DNA of 61,131 nt from a virus: positions 1 to 61,131 of IMG/VR virus record IMGVR_UViG_3300032284_003381; one strand, given 5' to 3'. A program made the translations under genes and the position numbers. The notes beneath the pieces were generated by a model. It did not search any database. It was not told the DNA's origin and saw nothing but the letters and a program-made list of their open reading frames with translations. Of this stretch, positions 26,900-35,774 are shown piece by piece. The stretch's first letter is position 1, and every line of letters begins with the position of its first letter.

Positions 26900-29194
26900 A
26901 TGACAATTCCTACAATCACATACCCAACAGCAATAGACTCCAATCAAAACTTATATCAAGTTCGTGATGGTTTAAGGGTTCAATTAGCTGAAGATTATAA
27001 TCCCGGAGATACGTCAATAACAATTGTTGGCGATTTAACAAACTTTGATTCTACGGGAATTATTACATTAACAGAACAATGTAGCGAAGCAGAATTAAGA
27101 GCCATTTCATTTTATTATGGATCAAGAACATCCACAACTTTTGACCAATTGGAATTACTATCCGGTTTTATAGATTCTGCAAAACCTAAGAATCTAACAA
27201 ATGTTACTCAAAATGTTATGGCTTTGCATCACAACAATTTGAAAGATGCAATAATACAAATTGAAAACTTTGCTGGCAAAAGCACTGACTCACCAATTGG
27301 ACCACTTGAAGGTACGATGCATCAAAGAATTAATTATTTAAGAAGCATAGCATTAGCTCCAAAAGCATGGTTTAGTGCAGATCAAACTATTGGTTTGGCT
27401 CCTTTAAAAGTTACTTTTGAAGATCAAAGTTTTCAGTTGGGAACTGATGGAACGTCACAAACTGTTACACGAATTTGGGATTTTGGAGACAATACTGGTC
27501 CTTCAATAATTACAATAGATGAGACGACAGAAGTTCCTTCAAACATAACAAATGTTCTTGTTAACGAAGTTGGAACAGGAAATACTATTACCAAGACCTA
27601 CACAAAGCCCGGAATCTACAGTGTTAGTCTGACTGTAACTAACGATTTTGGAACAGATGAAGTTATATTTGACGATTATATTCAAGCTCGATTCCCTGCT
27701 CCAGATTATGCAGCAATAGAATTTGTTTTAGGTCCAAATCAAGTAATTACAGCAGGAAGTCCTAGTGGAGGACCATATCCGCCTCCTTTTGCAACTCCTC
27801 CAAAAATAAGATCTGTAGCAAATCAAATAATAAATATTCAATTAGGACCCGCTGGATATGTAAATTCTGGAATTAATCCAAATACGGGAAGAACATATGC
27901 TGGCGAAGAAGTGGATATGACCAACACTCCTATTGATCCAATCGAAAGCTATACATGGATTATCAACGATGATACAGCACACAATAATTCATATTCTGCA
28001 AGGGCTGTTTTTAGCGTTGGAGGAATTTATGATTTAACTTTAAGAGCAGATACAAAATTTGGGTCATATCGAATAACAAATTATTTAAGTGCTTTTGACA
28101 TAGTTGAACAAGTAAATTTATGGTTATGGACCTACAATTCAAATGGAACTGTTTCGTCAAATGAATTTGGACTAATTAGTGAAACATTTAAAAGCACAAG
28201 CTCATATACACTTTCTTTATCCAAGGATGATTCATTTTTGACAGGTGCAGTTAATGAATCGCAACAAAAAAGAGAATTTAATAGAAACAATGGATTTGTG
28301 CAACGAGGATCATCATCGTCTGGCTCTGGTGGCAAAGGGATATTATATTGGGCAAGTGGAAGGGGTCCTCTTGATAGTGCGAGTGTTGAAAAAGTTAAAA
28401 TGTCAGAATTCGATGGTTTTTTAGGAACATATCTTAGCAAACCTGACCACTATCGTCCTTGGAACTGGGTTTCTTTTGCTTCTTCTTCTACTTTATATTT
28501 TATATTAGGAGGAGTTACAGGCACCATTGCACCCAATACTTCGCCAACAAATCAAACAAAAGATGCAATTACATTAAGCAGTTTAGTATATGATAGTCCA
28601 GCACAAACTTTGGAAAATTCAAACTACAAAAATGGTGCTGAGGAACTGAAAAACAATCAAGTTTCTTATGACATGAGTGGGAATTCTTTACAAGGCAACA
28701 TGAGCGTTTATAAGTCCTGTTGGTACAATGATGCCGGATATTTCCTTCGGAATGAAGGTGTTGGCAATTTTTTTAGAATTAAAAGTTTTTATAAAACAAG
28801 CGGCAACAGCACAGAAGCTTTCATAAATATATCTAAACTACTAGATATGCCCGGATCAGCAAAAGTTGAAGGACAATTAGTTCCTTTGAGCCAAGGAGTA
28901 TATTTTTTCAATAACTCTGGTGCAGTTTCCGCATATAATCCAACTAGTAATATATGGTCAACTGGTGGTCCCGGATTAAATTCCGCAACATTCCAGTCAC
29001 TCCAAGATGTTTCTGTGAGCGGTTTCTCAGATGCATCCCAAACATTGCTTGCTACATCAGACGGAAGTGCAAATGCTTATTTGAGTTTTGATTATAGTCC
29101 CAACACATTCATTAAATTTAATGAAACAGATACCACTTTTCATGGTATTTCTTCGAGACCTTCAGCTTCTCAATGGCAAATGGGTATCTTTTAA
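26900..29194 (+). CDS. PKD-domain fibre protein 2, large
   Basis: 764 aa. Shares the N-terminal module of its neighbours (MALHHNNLKDAIIQIENFAG). A PKD domain near residues 160-255 shows RIWDFGDNTG and YTKPGIYSVSLTVTN; a second PKD-like part (residues 340-395, SYTWIINDDTAHNNSYSARA) follows. The C-terminal 350 residues contain repeated beta-hairpin, kelch-like features (SGVYFFNNSGAVSAYNP-like). Probably a receptor-contacting fibre. No ribosome site is resolved because it starts immediately after the previous stop, implying coupling. Confidence 0.72.
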   Translation: MTIPTITYPTAIDSNQNLYQVRDGLRVQLAEDYNPGDTSITIVGDLTNFDSTGIITLTEQCSEAELRAISFYYGSRTSTTFDQLELLSGFIDSAKPKNLTNVTQNVMALHHNNLKDAIIQIENFAGKSTDSPIGPLEGTMHQRINYLRSIALAPKAWFSADQTIGLAPLKVTFEDQSFQLGTDGTSQTVTRIWDFGDNTGPSIITIDETTEVPSNITNVLVNEVGTGNTITKTYTKPGIYSVSLTVTNDFGTDEVIFDDYIQARFPAPDYAAIEFVLGPNQVITAGSPSGGPYPPPFATPPKIRSVANQIINIQLGPAGYVNSGINPNTGRTYAGEEVDMTNTPIDPIESYTWIINDDTAHNNSYSARAVFSVGGIYDLTLRADTKFGSYRITNYLSAFDIVEQVNLWLWTYNSNGTVSSNEFGLISETFKSTSSYTLSLSKDDSFLTGAVNESQQKREFNRNNGFVQRGSSSSGSGGKGILYWASGRGPLDSASVEKVKMSEFDGFLGTYLSKPDHYRPWNWVSFASSSTLYFILGGVTGTIAPNTSPTNQTKDAITLSSLVYDSPAQTLENSNYKNGAEELKNNQVSYDMSGNSLQGNMSVYKSCWYNDAGYFLRNEGVGNFFRIKSFYKTSGNSTEAFINISKLLDMPGSAKVEGQLVPLSQGVYFFNNSGAVSAYNPTSNIWSTGGPGLNSATFQSLQDVSVSGFSDASQTLLATSDGSANAYLSFDYSPNTFIKFNETDTTFHGISSRPSASQWQMGIF

Positions 29195-29205
29195 TTCGCC
29201 AAGAT

Positions 29206-29217
29206 GGCTAAATAATA
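29206..29217 (+). promoter_or_regulatory. Late-promoter-like GGCTAAATAATA
   Basis: GGCTAAATAATA, with a leader of about 30 nt to the GTG start at 29249 and AAGGAAT as ribosome site. It is the same kind of box as at 6422 and 34031. Confidence 0.4.
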
Positions 29218-29248
29218 TGATACAAAGTTATAAGAAATAAGGAATATC

Positions 29249-31666
29249 GTGGCAAATTATTTTCCGCCTTCATCAGTTTATCCTAAAAATTACGATAGCG
29301 ACTATTCGTTGTTTTTAGTTTTTAATACAGCAGAAACAATTACTACACAAGATAATTCGCCTTGGGCAGATGAAATAAGTATTCGACCTGTACCCCCTGA
29401 CAAAGATGAGATATGGGCTAGCAATGGTTTTGCAAATATAGAAGGAGAGTTATTTTATTATGATTCCGTAGAGTTAGATACAAATGGAAAAATAAACAAA
29501 CTTAAAAGATGCTCAAGAAATTTAGGCGGAACTCATACAAAACAAAATAACGCAGGTTCTGAAGTTCGTGGATATGTTGTAGCAGAACACCACAATCAAA
29601 TTGTTAATGCAATTTTAAATATTGAAAGCTTTGTTGGCGAAAATTTTTCTACAGATCAAAAAACGTTAGATTGGAGAATTAGACATTTACAGCAATTATC
29701 GACAATATTTGATGACTTCACTTGTCCAACAATAAATTTTAGCTATGAAACTATAAGTAACGATCCCGCAACCGGCATTGTGATTCAATATAGCATAGTT
29801 GTCGATGGCATTTTTACTAGTTTTAGATTAGATTTTGGAGATGGAGAGTTCACCACAACTTCTCTTGCAGGAACCCACCAATATTCTCCAAACGCCCTAA
29901 TTGATCCAATTGTTACAGTTTCAAATTCTAAATGCACAATAGTACAAAGTCCTATTGAAAGAAATGCAACTTCAGAACCAACAGCAGCACCGACTACAAG
30001 CACATTGCTGATAGAAGTTCCGACTATACCAAATTTCCCAACTTTCAATATACCAACAATATCAGAACCTTCAAACATTGTAACAATACCACCAATTGTT
30101 TTTCCATGTTTAGACATAGGACCAATTGGACCAATAAATATACCTTCAATAATTGTTGTTGAACCACCAATTAACATACCTTCTTTAATTACCTTTGGTC
30201 CAGTACCAAATTTTGCAACAAAAATTACTTTTAGTCCCTTGCCAACTTTACCAAGCAAAATTACTTTTGGACCAATACCAACGTTACCACAAACAATTAC
30301 TTTTGGACCATTACCAACTTTTCCGACAGAAATTAAATTTGGACCACTGCCGACATTACCAACAGAAATTAAGTTCGGTCCATTGCCGACATTTCCAACA
30401 GAAATTAAATTTGGTCCAATACCGATATTCCCAACACAAATTAATGTTGGACCATTACCAACATTCCCAACACAAATTAATGTTGGACCATTACCAACAT
30501 TCCCAACACAAATTAATGTTGGACCACTACCGAAATTCCCAACGGAAATTAAATTTGGACCACTACCAAAAATTCCAACGGAAATTAAATTTGGACCACT
30601 ACCAAAAATTCCAACGGAAATTAAATTTGGACCATTACCAAAAATTCCAACGGAAATTAAATTTGGACCATTACCAAATATTCCAACAGAGATTAAATTT
30701 GGACCATTGCCAAAGATTCCAACAGAGATTAAATTTGGACCATTGCCAAAGATTCCTAGTAAAATTACCTTTGGTCCAGTGAATATTCCTAGAACAATTA
30801 ATGTTGTAGATAACATACCACCAACAATTGCATTAGTTGGCGGTCCAAGCTCGATAACCCTTGTTGCTCCAGCAGCAATTCCATTGGTCAGTCCGGGACC
30901 AATCCCGTTGGTCGGACCAAGCTCGATCCAATTGGTTGGTGTTCCAAGTTCAATTAGTCTTCAATGTTGTAGTTCGATTGCGGTAACAGGCATACCGCCA
31001 TCAATTAGTGTAAATTGGGCACCCGTTCCCGTGCTAACTTGCGTTGTAACAGTGTCTTGCCCATCAAGCACACCTTCGGCATCGCCATTTGTTAGAAATT
31101 CCATTTTGGATGGAATTCCAGAATTTGACAACACAGTTGATATGCAAGTATCAGATTTAGGGATACCATCTGAGATTTTAGTTAAAATGCCAGAAATGTC
31201 TGACATTAAAATTATCCATGATATTCCAGCAATTATTCGAGTAGAAGCTCCAAAAATACCTGATATACAGATTATTGGACCTAAAACGCCTTTACCGCAA
31301 GAAATAAAAATTATTTCCGATAATATTCCAAGTACAATTGAACTTGTTTCTAAAGATTTACCAGAATCAATTAAATTAGATGTTTCAGATTTACCAAGAG
31401 CAATTAAATTAGATATTCCCGAAACTCTTCCTGATATCAAGATTGATGCCAGCGGTATTCCAGACAAAATCCAAGTTGTTGGAATTCCATCAGCTATTGA
31501 ATTATTTGGAGCACCAAGCGAAATTAAATTGGTTTTACCAGATAAGCCTGAAGTTGAATTGGTTTACAAAGGTGCTCCTATAGATGTGAAAATTAATTTA
31601 GATGTAAGTAGATTAACAGGAGAAGATAATGGACAATGCGTAGCTATTGTCCCTTGCAAAACTTGA
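29249..31666 (+). CDS. Repeat-built fibre protein 3 (PKD paralogue with 12-aa tandem repeats)
   Basis: 805 aa, GTG start. The N-terminal 120 residues match the two preceding genes (VAEHHNQIVNAILNIESFVG), then a short PKD-like FRLDFGDGEFTT. Residues about 240-510 form a Pro/Ile-rich region containing sixteen consecutive 12-residue units of the kind FGPLPTFPTEIK (30194-30769). The C-terminal 290 residues keep a degenerate version of the same Pro-x-x-Ile-x-Leu/Val beat. It probably forms an extended rod; the fold is not one I recognise. Antisense and frame-shifted shadow frames stay open because of the repeats. Confidence 0.75.
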   Translation: MANYFPPSSVYPKNYDSDYSLFLVFNTAETITTQDNSPWADEISIRPVPPDKDEIWASNGFANIEGELFYYDSVELDTNGKINKLKRCSRNLGGTHTKQNNAGSEVRGYVVAEHHNQIVNAILNIESFVGENFSTDQKTLDWRIRHLQQLSTIFDDFTCPTINFSYETISNDPATGIVIQYSIVVDGIFTSFRLDFGDGEFTTTSLAGTHQYSPNALIDPIVTVSNSKCTIVQSPIERNATSEPTAAPTTSTLLIEVPTIPNFPTFNIPTISEPSNIVTIPPIVFPCLDIGPIGPINIPSIIVVEPPINIPSLITFGPVPNFATKITFSPLPTLPSKITFGPIPTLPQTITFGPLPTFPTEIKFGPLPTLPTEIKFGPLPTFPTEIKFGPIPIFPTQINVGPLPTFPTQINVGPLPTFPTQINVGPLPKFPTEIKFGPLPKIPTEIKFGPLPKIPTEIKFGPLPKIPTEIKFGPLPNIPTEIKFGPLPKIPTEIKFGPLPKIPSKITFGPVNIPRTINVVDNIPPTIALVGGPSSITLVAPAAIPLVSPGPIPLVGPSSIQLVGVPSSISLQCCSSIAVTGIPPSISVNWAPVPVLTCVVTVSCPSSTPSASPFVRNSILDGIPEFDNTVDMQVSDLGIPSEILVKMPEMSDIKIIHDIPAIIRVEAPKIPDIQIIGPKTPLPQEIKIISDNIPSTIELVSKDLPESIKLDVSDLPRAIKLDIPETLPDIKIDASGIPDKIQVVGIPSAIELFGAPSEIKLVLPDKPEVELVYKGAPIDVKINLDVSRLTGEDNGQCVAIVPCKT
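30194..30769 (+). repeat. Sixteen tandem 36-nt repeats (12-aa units)
   Basis: Exactly 36-nt period and about 576 bp in total. Each unit encodes [FV]GPxPx[FLI]PxxI[KNT]. Neighbouring units are nearly identical (for example the three FGPLPKIPTEIK units), showing recent unit duplication or gene conversion. The array is in frame inside the fibre 3 gene and not a CRISPR: there are no unique spacers. Confidence 0.93.
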
Positions 31667-31758
31667 AAAAACAATTGCCACAAACTATTCCTTATTATCA
31701 AAGAATTTGAATGGAAAATGAGTTTGAGTTCAATTTACATGACTGGCGTACATAAACT

Positions 31759-32610
31759 ATGAAAATAAAAAAACATTTAAATGGCAATCATTATTTAACG
31801 ACTGATCAAAATAATTGGGTACGTAAATTCACAGAAAATAATGCTCCTTTTGTTGACCTTAATTCAACAATTGAAACCAAGGATCATTCTAGATTTCTTC
31901 AAAATGAAACAAAAAACGGTTTTAACAGATATGCTTGGATTGATGCAGAAAAATTTTTTCATCCAGACATCTTAATTATATCAGATGGATACAATTTTAA
32001 AGAAAAGCATTTATTGCTTAAAGATCTGCCAAAAAACGTCGTGATCATCGGCGTGAACGGAGTATTGAATAAGTGGGAATTTTCAGAAAGAAATATCAAT
32101 TACTATGTTGTTAACAATCCATATGATGAATGCATGAAATATTTACCAAGAAGAGCAAAACTTTTACCTACATGTATTGCATCTCCTAGAACAAACCATG
32201 AATTTTTATCTAATTACAGAGGAACAAAATATAGATATTATCCTGTAAATGAAAAAAACTATATTACATCTGGTCAAAAAGAAGTTGAATGGCAAATTGA
32301 TGATTATAGAAATCCAATTTGTGCAGCAATAGGATTAGCTTATAGATTTGGTGTTCAAAAATTAATGTTATTTTGTTGCGACGATTCATTTAAAGATGAA
32401 CGTCCAAATTCAATTAAGCTAGAAAATGGTTTATGGATGTATCCACAACATCAAACTGCACACGGATTGATTGATGGCAATTTATATTGGTTAAAAAATC
32501 AGCCATATCAAGAAATTTTAATTGCAGATCATTCGAGTGGACCATTATATAAAAATGCATCATATATAGATGAAGAAAATTTATTAGATTTTTTTAGGAC
32601 AGACAAATGA
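31759..32610 (+). CDS. Maf/DUF115-like glycosyltransferase-related protein
   Basis: 283 aa. Residues 90-135 (VVIIGVNGVLNKWEFSERNI, then YYVVNNPYDECMKYLP) and PICAAIGLAYRFGVQKLMLF near residue 190 give a nucleotide-binding Rossmann-like plan, reminiscent of the DUF115/Maf group, which includes glycosyl- and pyrophosphotransferases. No catalytic site is confirmed. There is no clear ribosome site; ACATAAACT directly precedes the ATG. It overlaps the next gene by 4 nt. Confidence 0.45.
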   Translation: MKIKKHLNGNHYLTTDQNNWVRKFTENNAPFVDLNSTIETKDHSRFLQNETKNGFNRYAWIDAEKFFHPDILIISDGYNFKEKHLLLKDLPKNVVIIGVNGVLNKWEFSERNINYYVVNNPYDECMKYLPRRAKLLPTCIASPRTNHEFLSNYRGTKYRYYPVNEKNYITSGQKEVEWQIDDYRNPICAAIGLAYRFGVQKLMLFCCDDSFKDERPNSIKLENGLWMYPQHQTAHGLIDGNLYWLKNQPYQEILIADHSSGPLYKNASYIDEENLLDFFRTDK

Positions 32611-32912
32611 AAAAAAGGAATGAGCAAAAAGATCCATTTGGGTTTTTTGATTTAAGTGATTTCAAAAATTGGATGAATCAACAAAAAGATACAAGACCCA
32701 AAATAGAAATCATAGGTCTCCATGTAGAATCAAGAGCTAACTTGAAAAGACTTTTATCAAAAATAGAAATTTGCGAAGGTGAAATTGATGAAGTTGCCAA
32801 AGATTTCAAAGAAAATGGCGGAATCATTTCAGAGGCAGATGGTCACAAATTTCTTATAGATGTAGATAGTGGATCTTTTATTATTCATAGGATGCATGTA
32901 AAAAGAAGCTAA
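32607..32912 (+). CDS. Hypothetical protein
   Basis: 101 aa. Starts with a Lys-rich stretch and a DPFGFFDLSDFKNWM helix; a small alpha/beta domain follows (IEIIGLHVESRANLKRLL). AGGACAG precedes the ATG. It overlaps the preceding gene by 4 nt and is convergent with the leftward gene that ends at 32909. No recognisable motif. Confidence 0.5.
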   Translation: MKKRNEQKDPFGFFDLSDFKNWMNQQKDTRPKIEIIGLHVESRANLKRLLSKIEICEGEIDEVAKDFKENGGIISEADGHKFLIDVDSGSFIIHRMHVKRS

Positions 32913-33274
32913 TATTTTTGAGCCATAATTTTTTTATTTGGTAAACATGATCCATTTATTGTTACTATTTCTGATCTTGATTGCTCAAATTCAGGTCGAT
33001 CATTTAAAGGAAGGTTTGTGTATCCTCTTTTTCTCAATGATGCACAAAGTTCGCTAAAAGAATTTGCAGATTCAATCCAAGGTTCCCACATCATTCTATG
33101 TTCATAAAAAATTTGGTTTAAACCAGAATTCCAACTTTGTGGAAGTTGAAAAGAAGATATGTCGTTATGTCTAGATGCTATTTGTGGTGTGCTTTTGAAT
33201 TTAGCCAATATTCTGATGCCGCTTTTATCTCTTTTTGCTAAATAAAAATAAAGATCATTCATTTTTTGTGGCAT
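32909..33274 (-). CDS. Hypothetical protein
   Basis: 121 aa. AAAGGGAAAAATT precedes the ATG. One alpha/beta domain with a Trp-rich middle (MMWEPWIESANSFSELCASL). No family recognised. The start region overlaps the small leftward gene at 33255-33419, so the two are translated as a pair. Confidence 0.55.
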   Translation of the reverse strand: MPQKMNDLYFYLAKRDKSGIRILAKFKSTPQIASRHNDISSFQLPQSWNSGLNQIFYEHRMMWEPWIESANSFSELCASLRKRGYTNLPLNDRPEFEQSRSEIVTINGSCLPNKKIMAQKY

Positions 33275-33419
33275 AATTTTTCCCTTTCTTTAATTCCATC
33301 AAAAGTTCTTCAAAAACAATTTCCACAATTATTCTATTATATTCATCACTTTGTCCAAATTGTTGTGCAAGTATTTTTATTGCTTCTGTACACACAATTG
33401 TATCATGGTCGTCTTTCAT
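33255..33419 (-). CDS. Small protein (54 aa), unknown
   Basis: Starts MKDDHDTIVCTEAIKILAQQ, is acidic and helical, and stops at TGA 33255-33257. The start codon has GAGGTATTGGC upstream, a proper ribosome site. It overlaps the next leftward gene by 20 nt, typical of compact phage operons. Its start shares two bases with the divergent rightward ATG at 33418 (CATG). Helical content predicted; function unknown. Confidence 0.6.
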   Translation of the reverse strand: MKDDHDTIVCTEAIKILAQQFGQSDEYNRIIVEIVFEELLMELKKGKNYATKNE

Positions 33420-34029
33420 GCCAATACCTCTACCTCAGTACGCCAATATAAAAGATAATTACTGCATTACTTATTTTGGAAACAACAAGGAATATTTGAT
33501 ACAACTCAAACTTTTGCGTCCATTTATGGAAAAAACATTTCCGGGCATAAAAGTATATATTGGTTGCCACGACAATGCTTTTTATTTACTTCAAAATGAA
33601 GACAGAATAATCAAAAAATCTGAATTAAAAGACAAAAAACACCAATTCGCATATGTTAGAGAATTAGTGTGCGACATGAAATGTCATCCAATTGAAGAAT
33701 TCATGCTTGAGTCTGATATTCCTTGCGGTCCAATTGTAGAAAAACATGTCACCAAGCTTGATAAATGCGTTCTTTTGACAAATGGAATAATCCCTGTAAA
33801 AACACTAACTGGCGAACAAATTAAATCTGCAATTAATTACATTCGCAGTAAAGGATGCGAACCAAGATTAAATGATTCTATTGAGGATGCAGGGTGGGTA
33901 ATAGGAGTGGAATGCGATCAATTGTATCAAGCAGGAGCAGAAGGAAAGATGACGACATTGATTCCCACAGGATTGGGTGAAAATTTATACAAGAAAATGT
34001 TCCCATCTGGTGAAATATTAAGGTTATAA
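33418..34029 (+). CDS. Glycosyltransferase-related protein, partial GT9-like plan
   Basis: 203 aa. CITYFGNNKEYLIQLKLLRP resembles the beginning of an N-terminal Rossmann subdomain, and SIEDAGWVIGVECDQLYQAG plus TLIPTGLGENLYKKMFP the sugar-nucleotide subdomain of GT9 heptosyltransferase-like proteins. Shorter than the 314-residue GT9-like protein downstream. The ribosome site is weak, and the ATG overlaps the start codon of the leftward small gene. GT assignment is tentative. Confidence 0.4.
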   Translation: MPIPLPQYANIKDNYCITYFGNNKEYLIQLKLLRPFMEKTFPGIKVYIGCHDNAFYLLQNEDRIIKKSELKDKKHQFAYVRELVCDMKCHPIEEFMLESDIPCGPIVEKHVTKLDKCVLLTNGIIPVKTLTGEQIKSAINYIRSKGCEPRLNDSIEDAGWVIGVECDQLYQAGAEGKMTTLIPTGLGENLYKKMFPSGEILRL

Positions 34030-34030
34030 A

Positions 34031-34042
34031 GGATAAATAATA
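34031..34042 (+). promoter_or_regulatory. Late-promoter-like GGATAAATAATA
   Basis: About 50 nt upstream of a strong AAGGAGA site and the ATG at 34090; followed by a terminator after the gene. This is the best late-promoter candidate of the window. Confidence 0.5.
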
Positions 34043-34089
34043 TTGAAGTAGGGTTTGCAATAGACACTCTATACACTCCAAGGAGAAAA

Positions 34090-34704
34090 ATGAGCGTATT
34101 TAAAGTCACATTAAACAATAGTGCTCAAGGAGCATTGGATTTAAATCCAAGCACAGCTATACCAATGACAGGTGGCAACTATGGAAATCTTGGACAGGAA
34201 ATGAATCCTTCTGTTCAAAGAACAGTTTATGTTGCTGGACCAAATAGAATTTACCGTAAATTGAAGGATGGTCAGCAATTTACAGACTGTAATTACTGGA
34301 AGAGATTTGCATATCCAAATCTTCCTCTTGATCAGGCATTTATTACAGTTGTATCTGATGATGGATCTATTTACAGTGACATCTCGGAAGAAAATACATA
34401 TCCATTAGTCTACAATTTAGCTGTCGCAAACGTATCTACATTTGCCGAAAATACTGTTGACATTCTTGGCGATACAGGCGGTTTTGCTGTATTCGTGCAG
34501 ATTGCCAACCAAGGTTCTACGCCCGTTAAAGTTCGTCTAAATGGTTCTGCCAATGCCATTTTCGATCTTGGCGCAAGCGAAACACAAGTATTTAACAGTG
34601 GCGATTTAAGTATCACCATGTTGGAATTTGCCAATACTGTTTCTGGTGGTTCAGAAACAGACATTCAAGTTCTTGTATCTGTTAGAACTGTTTGCCAAAG
34701 CTAA
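34090..34704 (+). CDS. Stand-alone virion structural protein, possibly a decoration or minor capsid/tail protein
   Basis: 204 aa. A beta-rich protein with GGNYGNLGQEMNPSVQRTVY at residues 28-47 and a long Ser/Thr/Asn-rich C-terminal beta section (LEFANTVSGGSETDIQVLVS). It has its own TAAATA box, a leader, an ideal AAGGAG site, and an intrinsic terminator (34724-34760). Such a monocistronic unit with strong signals suggests high late expression, as for decoration or head/tail proteins. The family is not recognised. Confidence 0.6.
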   Translation: MSVFKVTLNNSAQGALDLNPSTAIPMTGGNYGNLGQEMNPSVQRTVYVAGPNRIYRKLKDGQQFTDCNYWKRFAYPNLPLDQAFITVVSDDGSIYSDISEENTYPLVYNLAVANVSTFAENTVDILGDTGGFAVFVQIANQGSTPVKVRLNGSANAIFDLGASETQVFNSGDLSITMLEFANTVSGGSETDIQVLVSVRTVCQS

Positions 34705-34723
34705 TAAAAATTAATTTTTTATT

Positions 34724-34760
34724 ACCCAGTTAGTTAATTCTAACTGGGTTTTATTTTTTT
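34724..34760 (+). terminator. Intrinsic terminator after the stand-alone structural gene
   Basis: ACCCAGTTAG with CTAACTGGGT, 10 bp perfect with a TTAATT loop, followed by TTTATTTTTTT. Confidence 0.92.
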
Positions 34761-34775
34761 ACACTCTTTAATAAT

Positions 34776-35720
34776 ATGGCACAAAGATTTAAAAAACAAG
34801 AAAAAAAAATTCCATTAAGCCTAAAAGATTTTTATAATATAAGGAATAGAGTTCTGTTTTTACATAACCAAGGAGGATTAGGCGATCTTTTAATGCATAG
34901 AATGATTTTTCAAGATTGCAAAAAAACATTTCAAGAAATAGAAATATTTTTTGCACATGACTCTGCGTATAAAGAAGCAATTATCGATCATCCAGAAATA
35001 AATTGCGTTGACGAAACGACATTAAATTTAGATAATTTTCTCATGTCTTACGAAACTTCTGTAAAGACAGCGGATCGATATGAAAATACAAACACACCAT
35101 GCTCAGAACACAGATCAGATATTTGGGCAAAATATTGCGGCATAAAACTTGAAAATCACGATATGCAATTTAATTTAAATCAAGAAAAAATTGATGTCTT
35201 TAGAAATCATTTGAAAATTAAAGATGCTCCAATAATAATTTTTTGTCCAATCTCAAAAATGACAACCAAAACATTGTTGAATCATCAAATAAAAGCAATA
35301 GTTGAAGTAACAAAAGACCATAATCTTTATGGTTTACACACAAAAGAAATTTCAGAATTATCTAAATTAAACATAAAAACAATTAGTGAAGTATCTTTGA
35401 GTGACTGGATGCATTATATTGCCGCAGCAGATTATGTGATATCTGTGGATACAGCAGCTTTTCACATGGCAGGGGGACTAAAAAAACCTTTACTTGGCAT
35501 TTTTACATTTGCCGATGGAAAAGCATATGGAAAATATTTTGACTTTGTTCTTGTGCAAAAACATCGAGATGACGGAAATTGGGATTGTGGACCATGTTAT
35601 AAATTTTGCCAATGCATTAAATCCAACAAACCTCAAAAACCTTGTTTGACAGAGATTACAAAAGAAGAATTACAATTTGGTGTTTTACAAATGTTTGAAA
35701 AATGGAAAAAAATTAATTGA
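34776..35720 (+). CDS. GT9-family (heptosyltransferase-like) glycosyltransferase
   Basis: 314 aa. GGLGDLLMHRMIF at residues 33-45 is the GT9 N-terminal Gly-loop (usually GxGD). AADYVISVDTAAFHMAGGLK at residues 220-240 is the family's nucleotide-sugar motif (SVDTA.HMA...K.P.). A Cys-rich loop (CGPCYKFCQCI) near residue 275 is a likely metal or disulfide cluster. Heptosyltransferases build lipopolysaccharide core, so the product may modify the host surface or the virion. No ribosome site lies near the ATG. Confidence 0.78.
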   Translation: MAQRFKKQEKKIPLSLKDFYNIRNRVLFLHNQGGLGDLLMHRMIFQDCKKTFQEIEIFFAHDSAYKEAIIDHPEINCVDETTLNLDNFLMSYETSVKTADRYENTNTPCSEHRSDIWAKYCGIKLENHDMQFNLNQEKIDVFRNHLKIKDAPIIIFCPISKMTTKTLLNHQIKAIVEVTKDHNLYGLHTKEISELSKLNIKTISEVSLSDWMHYIAAADYVISVDTAAFHMAGGLKKPLLGIFTFADGKAYGKYFDFVLVQKHRDDGNWDCGPCYKFCQCIKSNKPQKPCLTEITKEELQFGVLQMFEKWKKIN

Positions 35721-35764
35721 CACTAAATTAATTGATATCTGGTAAAAAAATGTGTACAGTCCAA

Positions 35765-35770
35765 TAAATA
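35765..35770 (+). promoter_or_regulatory. TAAATA box four bases before a start codon
   Basis: CAATAAATAAGAT directly precedes the ATG at 35775, as at 6707-6720. Used as a late promoter this would make a leaderless mRNA. Confidence 0.35.
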
Positions 35771-35774
35771 AGAT

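Noticed and set aside
30194-30769. CRISPR-like 36-nt array
   Set aside because: Units are directly adjacent without spacers and encode an in-frame peptide repeat.
29785-30816. Long minus-strand frame and another plus frame across the fibre repeats
   Set aside because: They exist only because the 36-nt repeats lack stops in several frames; the fibre frame has the ribosome site and continuous homology at both ends.
31692-31755. Short frame after the fibre 3 gene (about 14 codons)
   Set aside because: No ribosome site and too short to support.
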